NCBI GenBank assembly: GCA_002887195.1
Contig: PJAB01001291.1
Coordinates: 1-15,639, forward strand
DNA length: 15,639 nt
DNA from: Chrysochromulina parva
Taxonomy: Eukaryota > Haptophyta > Prymnesiales > Chrysochromulinaceae
Reading direction: 5' to 3'
Position numbers and translations under genes: made by a program. Below are positions 6,551-15,074 of the stretch, piece after piece (positions within the stretch are counted from its first letter, which is position 1; every line of letters begins with the position of its first letter). A model generated the notes under the pieces. It ran no database searches. It was not told where the DNA came from and was given only the letters and a program-made list of their open reading frames with translations.

Positions 6551-8641
6551 ATGCCGACCGTCTCGACGCACGCGGCCGTCGACGTGCCATCCTACGTCAT
6601 CATGATGGACCCTGAGCGGCATTGCGTGCCGCTCCGACGAAAACTCGAGGTCCTTGTGCCCAAGATGAATTGCATTCGGGCGACGAGGCGCACGGAGATT
6701 CGCATCGAGACGAATGGATCCGCACGGCTCAGCACCGGAGCGCGCCTTTTGTACCGGTACCCGTTCGTACACCTGACAACATTTGCTGTGCACGAGCTCG
6801 AGCTCGCCATCCTGGCATCGCACCTGCGCGCCATGGCAGCGGGCTACGAATCCGGATCGCTGGCATTTGCCATCTTTGAGGAGGATGCAGAATGGTCCAT
6901 GCTGCTCTCCTCGCCGCACGATGCGCTTCGTGCGCTCCTCGATGTCATGCCACGCCACTGGCACGTCCTCCAAGCGGCCATCATCGCCGAGATCCCGTAC
7001 CTGCGCCACCTCCATGGCCGCCTCAAGAGCGCGGAGGCTCGAGCCTCACACCCCAATCGCAGCGGACGTGGCACCACACCTGCACCCGTCGTGCTGCGCG
7101 ACTCATTGCGCGGTCTCTCCTGGCCCTTCACGCCTGGACGCGAAGTGATTGCCAACCAGACGTGGGTGCGCCCCTATTGGTCGGCCGCCGCCTACGCCGT
7201 CAGTCGGCAGGGCGCGAGCACGTTGCTTCGACGCTTCTGGCCGAACTGGCCGCGCCTCGGCGCTGATGTTACCATCGACATGACCTCTCAGCTCTACCCC
7301 GTCGCAGACCAGATACTGTTCAATGTGAGCGGCTCCTACGTCACGCAGCCGCTGCTGACACAGCCCGCTGACGGCGCACATTTCGAACATGCCAAGTACA
7401 AGCGCACGGCTCGCGCGTTTGTCTTCAACAATTGGAGGCGATCGTGGATGCTGCTGCGCGGCACCGCCCTGACGACGGTGCCTCTGCACGTGTACTCCGT
7501 CGGTGCGGATGGTGGGAACGATACCGACTGCATTGAGGCGCTCGGGGCGATGTCGTCTGGCTCGAGCGCAAGCATGCTGGAGCACAACTACGAGCGCCGT
7601 GCCGAGCGCACTACTCGAAGGCATCGCTCGGGCGGCAGTTCCAGTCCCTCAGCACTGCTGCTGCCTGGGGCTGGGCGGTTGGGACTACCTGCTCACGTGC
7701 AGGTCCTCGACGTCACCATCGACTCGGCCACTGAGCGTGCGCTGCGCTTAGCAGCGGTGGGCCTGCGTGACGATGGGACCTTGCAGGCAGGTGCCCCAGC
7801 ATACGCATTGGTGCTGCCCCTCCCATTTCTGCTGCTTCAGAGTGTGCCAAATGCAACCTCCGAGCTGCTTCGGAGTGCGCTGCTGCTCATCGACCGAATG
7901 AAGCGCGAAGAGACCAACTTCACAGCCATCAATGCGGCCATCCAATCACCATCAACATCATCGGGCTCTCTCGGCGAGAAGAAGGGCAAGAGGAGCGACC
8001 CGGTCCCCCGCGTCGGCACGCCCGATGTCACTCTGCTCACACTGCGAGGCAGCATCGGCATGACTGCCGACCCCGTGCCGTCGTTACGTCGCAAAGCACG
8101 GCTTCAGCTCTTTCGGCAGCTCTCGTGCCTCATGGGGCATGGTGCTCATACAGAGGAAGCAGGTGCCAATACCGACACCCAGTCGGATGCGTGGCTCCAG
8201 GCGCTGCGCGGCGCCGAGCGGCCGGCGGCCATCGGGCACACAGAAGGACTGTCAGAGCACCCGCGGAATGGCTCCGAGATCACATCCGAGATCACGCCGT
8301 GCCCGTGCCCGTATGCCCAGCGAGCCGCCGGGCTACTTGTGCGGGTGGAGCGCATCCCCGCGTTGCTCAAGGCGTTGTGGCTTCAGGAGACGCCACCAAG
8401 GACGGCGGAGCAGATTCGCCCTTCCACAATCCAAATGGCGCGTTGCATGCCTCACGTCTTTGGGCAGCGCTTGCTGGCGCTCGCACATGACAATGACCAG
8501 GTGGCGAGCAGCTTGCACATCGCACGTCATATAGTGGCTCTGGGGCGAGGCGAGATTGCCCGAGACAGGTCATCAGTGGAATCAGCCATGCCACCAACAG
8601 CTTCTGAACGGGTGGGTGCCTGTGGCGTTCCGTGGGTTTAG
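6551..8641 (+). CDS. GT25-like glycosyltransferase with a long unrecognised C-terminal region
   Basis: The 696-residue protein opens with SYVIMMDPERHCVPLRRKLE, recalling the VINLDRxxDR opening of family GT25 (LPS/collagen galactosyltransferase-like) enzymes. An acidic motif, IFEEDAEW (Glu110, Glu111, Asp112), sits where these enzymes have a metal-binding DxD-like site. AAYAVSRQGASTLLRRF (213-229) and PVADQILFNVSGSYVTQPLLTQ (250-271) match the family's acceptor-side motifs. GT25 enzymes transfer sugars to glycans in the secretory pathway. No signal peptide or anchor is visible: an in-frame TGA lies two codons before ATG 6551, so a 5' exon may be missing. Residues from about 330 to 696 show no family I recognise. 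The last 35 or so residues come from the first copy of a tandem duplication, so the natural end may have been altered. Family call is moderate. Confidence 0.68.
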   Translation: MPTVSTHAAVDVPSYVIMMDPERHCVPLRRKLEVLVPKMNCIRATRRTEIRIETNGSARLSTGARLLYRYPFVHLTTFAVHELELAILASHLRAMAAGYESGSLAFAIFEEDAEWSMLLSSPHDALRALLDVMPRHWHVLQAAIIAEIPYLRHLHGRLKSAEARASHPNRSGRGTTPAPVVLRDSLRGLSWPFTPGREVIANQTWVRPYWSAAAYAVSRQGASTLLRRFWPNWPRLGADVTIDMTSQLYPVADQILFNVSGSYVTQPLLTQPADGAHFEHAKYKRTARAFVFNNWRRSWMLLRGTALTTVPLHVYSVGADGGNDTDCIEALGAMSSGSSASMLEHNYERRAERTTRRHRSGGSSSPSALLLPGAGRLGLPAHVQVLDVTIDSATERALRLAAVGLRDDGTLQAGAPAYALVLPLPFLLLQSVPNATSELLRSALLLIDRMKREETNFTAINAAIQSPSTSSGSLGEKKGKRSDPVPRVGTPDVTLLTLRGSIGMTADPVPSLRRKARLQLFRQLSCLMGHGAHTEEAGANTDTQSDAWLQALRGAERPAAIGHTEGLSEHPRNGSEITSEITPCPCPYAQRAAGLLVRVERIPALLKALWLQETPPRTAEQIRPSTIQMARCMPHVFGQRLLALAHDNDQVASSLHIARHIVALGRGEIARDRSSVESAMPPTASERVGACGVPWV

Positions 8642-8791
8642 TTCTGGATTTTAGGCTCTGGGGCGAGGCGTTAGGCGAGGCGTGATTGCCCGAGTGAGAC
8701 AGGTCATCAGTGGATGAATTAGCCATGCACACCAACAGCTTCTGAACAGGTGGGTGCCTGTGGCGTTCCGTGGATTTAGTTCTGGAATTTA
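8536..8791. repeat. Imperfect 118/138-bp tandem duplication across the glycosyltransferase stop codon
   Basis: Copy 1 is 8536-8653 and copy 2 is 8654-8791; both begin GGCTCTGGGGCGAGGCG. They are closely similar but copy 2 carries small insertions: a 12-base internal duplication (TTAGGCGAGGCG), an extra TGA, a few bases after CAGTGGA, and single-base changes. The stop codon (TAG, 8639-8641) is in copy 1; copy 2 is 3' untranslated. A short fragment resembling the repeat's end (TTCCGTGGGTT) recurs just downstream, around 8799. Confidence 0.9.
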
Positions 8792-9329
8792 AGCGCTTTC
8801 CGTGGGTTCTGGGCACCGTATCGTATGCGCGCGACGGGATGGCGCGTTCGCCTGTGAGTGCGCCGCAACCATGGAGTGCGGCGGTTAGGTTGAGGCGAGG
8901 GTGTCCACGTGGGCGTCTCGGCGCTGGTTCCTGCGCCTTCAGTGCCGGCCTCGGTGGTTGCCGCGGGCTCTTCGGCCGCCTCTTCATGTGTCACGTTGAC
9001 GTATCGTGCCCCATCTGCCGCGTGAGCGTTCGGAGTGCGGTGGGGGGGTGGAGAGGACTGAGTGTTGGACTGACCTGAGGTGGCGTGCGCGTGTCGTTGG
9101 TGGCGTGACTGCCCCGCGTGCTGGCTTCCGGTATGTGCGCCTGATGTAATAACTTAATAACGTTCCGTGTATGCAGTGTGCGCGTCACCGTATTACACAT
9201 GACATCCCAGGGAAAAGTATCATGTAAAATACTATCATGCTATTACTCATGGCTTGAGTACGACGTACAAATCACGCCTGGACGGACTGGTCCGTCTGCA
9301 CATGCACTGCCGTGCTCGTTGAGGCTCGC
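8792..9329. other. Intergenic region without a supported gene
   Basis: This lies between the convergent 3' ends of the glycosyltransferase and the small plastid-protein gene. Open frames on both strands are short and of low complexity, and none has a recognisable motif. An AT-richer patch at about 9140-9275 contrasts with the GC-rich surroundings and includes a small AGTAT/ATACT stem near 9220. It probably holds 3' untranslated sequence of both neighbours. Confidence 0.5.
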
Positions 9330-9608
9330 TCACAGATTTGCGAGGACGAAGAAGTTGAAGGCGATGGCACCACCGAGAATAGCGAGCACCGTGAAGGCAT
9401 CAAATTCCAGCTTTGGGGTGTTGTAGAGTGAGTCCCCCTCTTCTGGAGGCGGTGTTGGAAGAGGCGGCCCGAGGCTTGGGCTAGCGGGGACACGCCACTG
9501 CTGGGTGGTCGGGCGATGCAGTGCGCGGACCGGCGCTCGCAAAAGCTGCATTGCTGAAGCAGTAGACAGCACAAGGGCCCAAACAGTGGTGCGGCCGCCC
9601 GAAGCCAT
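9330..9608 (-). CDS. Small plastid-targeted single-helix membrane protein
   Basis: This is a 92-residue protein from ATG 9608 to a TGA at 9332-9330. Residues 1-20 form a hydrophobic signal peptide (TTVWALVLSTASAMQ). Then comes an Arg/Pro/Ser-rich transit-like stretch and a Pro-rich linker (PPLPTPPPEEG), followed by YNTPKLEFDAF. One transmembrane helix near the C-terminus (TVLAILGGAIAFNFFVL) ends in ANL. This build is typical of nucleus-encoded small thylakoid subunits in algae with secondary plastids, such as small photosystem or cytochrome b6f proteins. I do not recognise the specific family, and there is no ExxNGR chlorophyll-binding motif, so it is not a one-helix LHC-like protein. The gene is intronless. 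Without homology evidence it is called on architecture alone. Confidence 0.66.
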   Translation of the reverse strand: MASGGRTTVWALVLSTASAMQLLRAPVRALHRPTTQQWRVPASPSLGPPLPTPPPEEGDSLYNTPKLEFDAFTVLAILGGAIAFNFFVLANL

Positions 9609-10112
9609 GGAATCGAAGGTTCGCAGAGGAGGAGAGGTGCGCCTCGACCTTTCAACTGTGAAATGGGTGTCGAATTCTAAACATTGGCTGTGAAATGGTG
9701 CCTTCTCGGTTCCCGCGCTCCTTCCGTACGTAAATTATTAAGCGACGAGTAAAATAGTCGGGGAAGAGGCTCGTCAGAACCAAAACTATACCAGCTACCC
9801 GGTACTGTACCGGTACCCGGATTGGTCTGTGTGCCTTTGTGCTTCCGCGTGTCCCGTGTGTCCCGTGTGTGTCCCGGCTCCCCCGGTGTCTTTTTACCGG
9901 TACCCGGACGCGTTGTGTCGGCTGCCTAACCGTGAAACGGCTCACACACAAAACCCAATTCTCCATCAACTGTTCGCACGCGCGCGTCGCACAAAACACC
10001 ATTCAGTGGTGGACTGTTCTGTACCGCGCCCTCGAGGGGGACGAACGCGCCTTCCTTCAAGTACCCTGTGCTGTACTTGGTCGTGGACTGCCGCTGGATT
10101 GGAACCTCTAGA
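9609..10112. other. Divergent intergenic region between the one-helix protein and the EF-hand gene
   Basis: About 500 bp separate the two divergent start codons, so both promoters should be here. An AT-richer patch (about 9728-9795) is followed by a GGTACC-bounded repeat element (9801-9907). Low-complexity GTGTCCC repeats run from about 9848 to 9877. No gene is visible. The open frame of the downstream protein extends to 10068 but lacks an ATG before 10113. Confidence 0.55.
9801..9907. repeat. GGTACC-bounded dispersed element, copy A
   Basis: The element begins with GGTACTGTACCGGTACCCGG at 9801-9820 and ends with ACCGGTACCCGG at 9896-9907. Between them is a 31-bp core (9868-9898; starts TGTGTCCCGG, ends CTTTTTACC). 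This core recurs exactly on the opposite strand at 13847-13877 and nearly exactly on the plus strand at 13801-13836. Terminal palindromic GGTACC blocks plus a shared core suggest a small non-autonomous repeat, but no target-site duplication is obvious. Confidence 0.75.
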
Positions 10113-12804
10113 ATGCCGCAGTGGTCAGTGCGCAATCAGGCTTGGGTTGCCACACCGCGTCCCAAGATTGAGCTACAGACTCCCTACGACGTGGCCACGT
10201 CAAGATTGTCGTCAAGATTTGCGGCCACGTCCGCTGGGCCCAGCGAGCCACAGCCATTGATCAGCCCCAAGAGCACCCGCAATCATAGATGGCCTCCGGA
10301 TGCTCACGAATTGCACAACCCATCATCGCCCAGCAAAACATCTGCTGCTCCGATTGATACGGCGTCTCCAGTTCACAATCCCTTCCTGCCCTTATGGAAG
10401 GACGCACCGCCCGAGAGCCTGCACAAGGTTGCGTCCAAGAGTAATGTGGTCGCAAACCTCTGGCTCAAGTCACAGCCGCTCATGGAGGTTGCCGAACCTT
10501 GGGCGGGGACGGCTAAACGTCGAGCTTCTTACCAGATGAGCGTGCACAAGACGTACGAGCTGGACTCAGACGTTGTGGCCCACCTGCGTCCGTTTCAGCG
10601 ATTGCGCGTGCTGTCAACGCGTTCGCTTCCTGACGGCACGGAGCGTGCCTGCATTATGCTCGAGTCGAATGGTAAGCTTCTTGGCTGGTTGACGGCCACG
10701 ACTGCAGATGGCATTGCCAATATTCACATCTATGCGCGTCCTCTATACGAGGTGGCAACCCCAACCAAGGTGCGTGAGAAATTTGAGCTGACCTCCAAGT
10801 TTGTCACACAGCTTGAGGAAGGCACGAAACTGCATGTCGTCGAATCAAGGAAGCTTTTAGAGGGAACGCTACGCGTCTGCGTAATGCTTGTGGGCAACCC
10901 ATGGGGCATGAATGCCAAGTGTGGGCCCATTGGCTGGATTACTGCCAACCGGAACGAAGATGGCGTCCGATTGATTCGTGAGACAAACGTGCCTCACGCC
11001 GACTCGATTCCCTTTCGGCCGCGCACGGCGTCGGCATTTGTCGGAGAACATCAGCGTCCAAAGCCCGCTAGGCCATTCTCGACGGGCTTAACCGATAGGC
11101 GATTGGCGCAGCGGCGAGAGGCGGACGATGATATTGATCCTCGTGTGAGCCTCACGCCTCGGGGCAGCCTGTCAGACGAATTCAATGAAGCGTCTTCGTC
11201 GAGCCGCAGGACTCCTAAGAGCGAGCGATCTGGCGGAAGCGGAGGTCCGCAGGGACGAACGCCAGCAGGGAGTAGAAACTCCGATTCATTCCATCGAAGC
11301 CAGAAGGCGTTAACGAGCCCCACTGCTTCCAATCCAACAGACGCTATCACGTTTTCGGGCGTCGAAGAAGGGGTACCATCGTCGGCCGTCGAAACGCCAA
11401 CGACAGGAAGCTTTAAGATGAAAAAAACGGCAGGTCAGTCGGTGAAGAAGATGAACCAGGCCTCCAAAACTAAGAAAGATGAAGGAAGCAAAAAGTCCAG
11501 GGTGGATGAGCTCTTGCCGTCGGGTACCATAAGGAAGGTTGCAAACGAACTGTTTGGGAAGGCGTTGGACTTGGAAACAAAAGCAATCAGAGGTAGGAAG
11601 CCACTTACAGTGCAGATGGGCGAGGCTCTTCAGAAGAGAAAGGTTGTGGTTGCTGACTTGATGCGCGAATGGGACCCAAATGGAGACGGAGAAATTAGCC
11701 CCATGGAGTTCCGCCAGAACGTGCGCAAGCTCCTACCCACGGAACTGCACGCCGGGCTAGTCATCTCGGAAGTTGACGCGCTCTTCAACGATCTGGACCT
11801 GGACAAGTCCGGTGCACTCGACGTTGGCGAGATCAAGATTGCGCTCAAGAGGCTTCAGAACGAGGCGGCACTTGCATCCGTGGACAAGGCCAACATGTTA
11901 CTTGAAGTGGAAGCGCTGCGGAAGCAGGCGAAGGAGTATGAAGCGTTGGCATCTCTCACTGGAGAGCTCGAGGGTGCAAAGAAGGCAATTGAGAAGGCGA
12001 ACTCTAAGAGTGTGGGCGTTCAAATTGGTGCGATAGCCGTGAAGAAAGGTCTCAAGCCCGGCGACATTGTCAAACAGTGGGACGTGAACGGGGACGGCCG
12101 ACTTGACAAGGATGAGGTAACTCCCCGACTCGACGAATTTCGAACGAGCGATGCCGTTATCTCCCGCGGCATGTCTCCACCGTTCCGCTCGCCTCGTATT
12201 CTGACAGCGTGCGCGCCTTCGAGTCCCGCCGCCGCAGTTTCGCACATGCGTCCTGAAATTAGGGGTGGAGGGGGTGAGGACGACTGAAATCGACGAACTT
12301 TTTAGCTCGTTTGACACCGACAATGATGGTGCTATCACAGCTGAGGAGGTCCGCGTGGCTTTGAAGAGGCTTCAGAACGAAACGGAGGACATGAAGCACA
12401 CTCTCAAGCGCTATGGCGAGACTATTAAGGAGCTAACCGATCAGGTCAAGACCAGGCAGGCAGAGTGGAAGAAGCTGCAGGAGGCCGAGGAGGTGGCACA
12501 AAGGGAGCGCGCAGAGCGCAAGGAGATGGAAGCGCAGGAGAAAGCGCAGGCCAAAGAGGCCGCCAAGGCGGCCAGGCTCGCAATTATCGAAGAGAAGAAG
12601 CAAGCAGCAGCTCAAGAAAAAGCGGAGTTTGCTGCTCGAATCGAAGCCAAGCGCCGGGGCGGCGTCAAGTCGCCTTCAAAGACTGCTGAATCGCCTCGCA
12701 CCCGCCGCAACAGCACGGAGCCTTCAACGGACCAAGACGGATCGTTCAGCAAAACGGAAAAAAGCCAAGACGGATCGTTCAGCAAAAAGGCTGTGGAGGC
12801 GTGA
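10113..12804 (+). CDS. SH3b-like / four EF-hand / coiled-coil calcium-binding protein, two exons
   Basis: Exons 10113-12116 and 12238-12804 give 856 residues. Residues 143-213 and 219-290 are two copies of an SH3b-like module: YELDSDVVAHLRPFQRLRVL...GWLTA and FELTSKFVTQLEEGTKLHVV...GWITA. A long Ser/Arg/Pro-rich disordered linker and a Lys-rich stretch follow. Four canonical EF-hand loops come next: DPNGDGEISPME (521-532), DLDKSGALDVGE (562-573), DVNGDGRLDKDE (657-668) and DTDNDGAITAEE (694-705). They sit in two similar pairs, each ending ALKRLQNE, joined by a short coiled coil. After EF4 is a long charged Glu/Lys/Ala coiled coil and a tail with the word QDGSFSK twice. Every calcium-ligand position is intact, so a calcium sensor or calcium-regulated scaffold is likely. 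ATG 10113 is the first ATG in frame. Partners are unknown. Confidence 0.88.
12117..12237 (+). other. Predicted 121-nt intron interrupting EF-hand 3
   Basis: The donor is GATGAG|GTAACT at 12116/12117. The acceptor is CGCCGCCGCAG|TTTCGC at 12237/12238, with a CTGAC branch-point candidate at 12201-12205 and a pyrimidine-rich tract. Splicing is phase 0 and joins Glu12 of the third EF-hand loop to FRTCVLKLGVEGVRTTEIDELF. This matches the spacing of the first EF-hand pair (EFRQNVRKLL...SEVDALF). Unspliced, the frame stops at 12287 and the fourth EF-hand and coiled coil are lost. Confidence 0.88.
12732..12787. repeat. 33-bp-period direct repeat in the EF-hand gene 3' end
   Basis: A 23-bp word starting CCAAGACGGATCG occurs at 12732-12754 and 12765-12787, exactly 33 bp (11 codons) apart. 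It encodes QDGSFSK twice near the C-terminus, shortly before the TGA at 12802-12804. Confidence 0.85.
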
Positions 12805-13790
12805 AGTATCCAATCGGTAGCCAGATACTATAGCGTACAATCATGTAGAGAGAGGAAGCAGCTTCCGAACAGCGGTCACGCGCCGTGAGCCATCGTCGTC
12901 GTGACGCGTAGAATAGACGACGGGTCCGTCGTAGATCGGAGGAACAATCGTAAATATTATACGTCGGTGTATACAATCGTATTAAGGGTCCCGCGTAGGG
13001 ACGGCACCCGCGGGGACGGTCCCCTACCCCCTAGTAGCTATAGCCAAAAAAGCGTTACACCGCGCCGCGCACCCTCGAGGGTCATCCCCTGGGGCGGGGC
13101 GGAAGCCGGAACCGCGGCGAGCGGACGAGACGCGCGCGACATCAATTTTGTACGACGCGGTGCCAGGAGTGTTACTGTTAAGCTTGAGGAGACGGCACGC
13201 AAGCAACCGTGATACGTGAAACCCTGCGTGAAACGATCGAATCGACATCACGCGAGCCAGACCGCGTGCAACGCGGTGCGGAGCCTGCGACAAATACACA
13301 ACCGGCCGGTTCCATTCACACACCGGCTCCTCATACAATGGAAGCATACAGGCGGTCGACATGGGATGTCAACCGTTAGACACGCTCTTGAGTCTCTTCC
13401 CTCCTCAGGATTCCCCCCACAGGAAACTGTGGAAATCGGTGACGAAACGCTGGGCGGCTCTCACTGTCCATGAAACAAGATGACTTAAGAGGTCGTAACC
13501 TCTTCCCGCACTTTCTGTGTCTGACTCTCCAGTGTGCTTCAGCGACTCATCTCAGTCGGGGTGCTGGGTCGGCTCGGCTAGGGTTCGGCACACTTGGGCG
13601 GTTGATCGGGTTGTAGTCGGGTTGGGGTTGGCCTTCCAGAACCCCGAGGTGCTCGGGGTACGTCGGTTTCGGTCAGACACAGAAAGTTCAGTGGTCGCCT
13701 CAGACCCGACCCGACCTCCCCCGAGCTGCAACGCGCTTACAAGATCCCTCGGCCCCCCTCCGATCCGACGCTTCACAGCCTGTAAGTTAC

Positions 13791-13922
13791 GGTACCGGTA
13801 TGTGTCCCGGCTCCCCCGGTGAAAAATCTTTTTACCGACCGGCACCGGTAAAAAGACACCGGGGGAGCCGGGACACACAGCCGGTAGAGGGAACGTGGTA
13901 CTGTATCGGTACCGGTACCGGT
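13791..13922. repeat. GGTACC element, inverted copies B and C forming a long hairpin
   Basis: A perfect 21-bp inverted repeat (13801-13821 with 13857-13877) is followed inward by a second perfect 9-bp pair (CTTTTTACC 13828-13836 with GGTAAAAAG 13847-13855). The loop is 10 nt (13837-13846). The left arm has a six-base AAAAAT bulge where the right arm has one base. GGTACC blocks flank the structure: ACGGTACCGGTA at 13789-13800 and GGTACTGTATCGGTACC from 13897 on. The right half is an inverted copy of the 9801-9907 element; the left half is a third, diverged copy in direct orientation. Confidence 0.88.
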
Positions 13923-13948
13923 GTGGTGTGTGGTGTGTGGTGTTTGTC

Positions 13949-13993
13949 AAGTCAAGTCAAGTCTATACATAAACAACAGACTTGACTTGACTT
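13949..13993. repeat. Perfect 16-bp inverted repeat within GTGTGGT simple sequence
   Basis: Arm AAGTCAAGTCAAGTCT (13949-13964) pairs perfectly with AGACTTGACTTGACTT (13978-13993) around a 13-nt loop rich in A. The arms are themselves AAGTC pentamer repeats. Both sides are flanked in direct orientation by GTGTGGT repeats (about 13919-13943 and 13996-14014). The structure ends about 55 bp before the HMCES start codon, so it may lie in its promoter or 5' leader. Confidence 0.9.
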
Positions 13994-14048
13994 TTGGTGT
14001 GTGGTGTGGTGTGTGGCCCCGCGAGCCCGCGTAGGAGCTGTGCCTGAA

Positions 14049-14997
14049 ATGTGCGGCCGAAGCCGGCAGGCCCTCATGGCTGTCGATGTGCGCGCTGCCG
14101 CTCATCGTGATGCAGGCGTGTCCTGCGCGACGTGGGTGGGTGAGGTGCATTACCATCCGATGGAGAACATGTGCCCGGGTCGTCCAGCTGCAGTTGTGTG
14201 TGTTCGTTCCGAGGGCGTGCAAATCGCTACCATGCGCTGGGGCCTCGTTCCGTCGTACGAGACGGTGCCTGACCATTGGAAGATGTTTAACGCACGCTCG
14301 GAGACGCTGAGCACCTCACCCGTGTTCTCCAAGCATCTCGGGACAATGCGCTGTGCGGCACCTCTGGATGGCTTCTTCGAGTGGACAGACGACAAGTGCA
14401 AGTCGGTGAAGAGCAAACAGCCGTACTATGTGTCACGCAGTGATGGCCAGCCCTTGTGGATGGCCGGCTTGTTTGCTAGCCCAAGGTCAGCCAAAACAGG
14501 AAGCGGCAGCGCGGACCCTTGCGCGAGCGGCGATGAGTCGTTTACGCTGATCACGCGCGAGGTGGATCCCGAGCTCGCGTGGCTGCATGACCGAATGCCC
14601 GTGATCCTTGACTCGCAAGGGCTGCAGGCATGGCTCGACCCGAAGGCCAGCGAGCCTCTCGCCGCGCTCAGCCATAGGCTGCCCACATCGGCGCTGCGCT
14701 GGCACCCCGTCGATAAACGGATGTCGCGCCTTGACTATCAGGAGAGCGACGTCGCGCTGCCGATCAAGCTCATCTCCGAGCAGCAGCGGAGCGTCGCTTC
14801 CTTTTTTGGCAAGATTTCCACGCCGCCTGTCAAGCAGGAGGAGGCGACAGCGCCGGCAGTCAAGCAGGAGGCGACAGCACCGTCAGAGTCATCATCATCA
14901 TCATCATCATCATCATCAGCCGCGGCACATCCGGCATTCCGAGCGCTCGCAACATCAGCCGCGCCCGCATCATCATCATCAGCAGCAGCAGCAGCAT

Positions 14998-15074
<77 letters not shown>

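Larger units (their letters stand above)
12805..14048. other. 1.2-kb intergenic region without a supported gene
   Basis: This stretch lies between two plus-strand genes. Open frames are short, strand-ambiguous and without recognisable domains. No tRNA, rRNA or snRNA signature was found by eye. It contains AT-richer DNA near 12940-12985, a GGTACC-type inverted element at 13791-13922 and a perfect 16-bp inverted repeat at 13949-13993 in GTGTGGT simple sequence. The right-hand 200-250 bp should include the promoter and 5' leader of the HMCES gene. Confidence 0.55.

Noticed and set aside
8367..8987. 206-residue minus-strand frame with an internal repeated word (KPTERHRHPPVQKLLV)
   Set aside because: The repeated peptide is only the reverse reading of the 8536-8791 DNA duplication, and the frame overlaps the glycosyltransferase coding region.
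8770..9078. 102-residue plus-strand frame after the glycosyltransferase
   Set aside because: It starts inside the repeat, has low-complexity Gly/Arg/Ser/Val content and no domain; not enough to call a gene.
12901..13362. Overlapping open frames on both strands in the 1.2-kb gap
   Set aside because: They overlap each other, lack motifs and vary in composition; neither strand is favoured.
13438..13530. Possible box C/D snoRNA (GTGACGA near 13438, CTGA near 13522)
   Set aside because: The C-box match is imperfect, and I could find no terminal stem or clear D'/C' boxes. A covariance-model search would be decisive.
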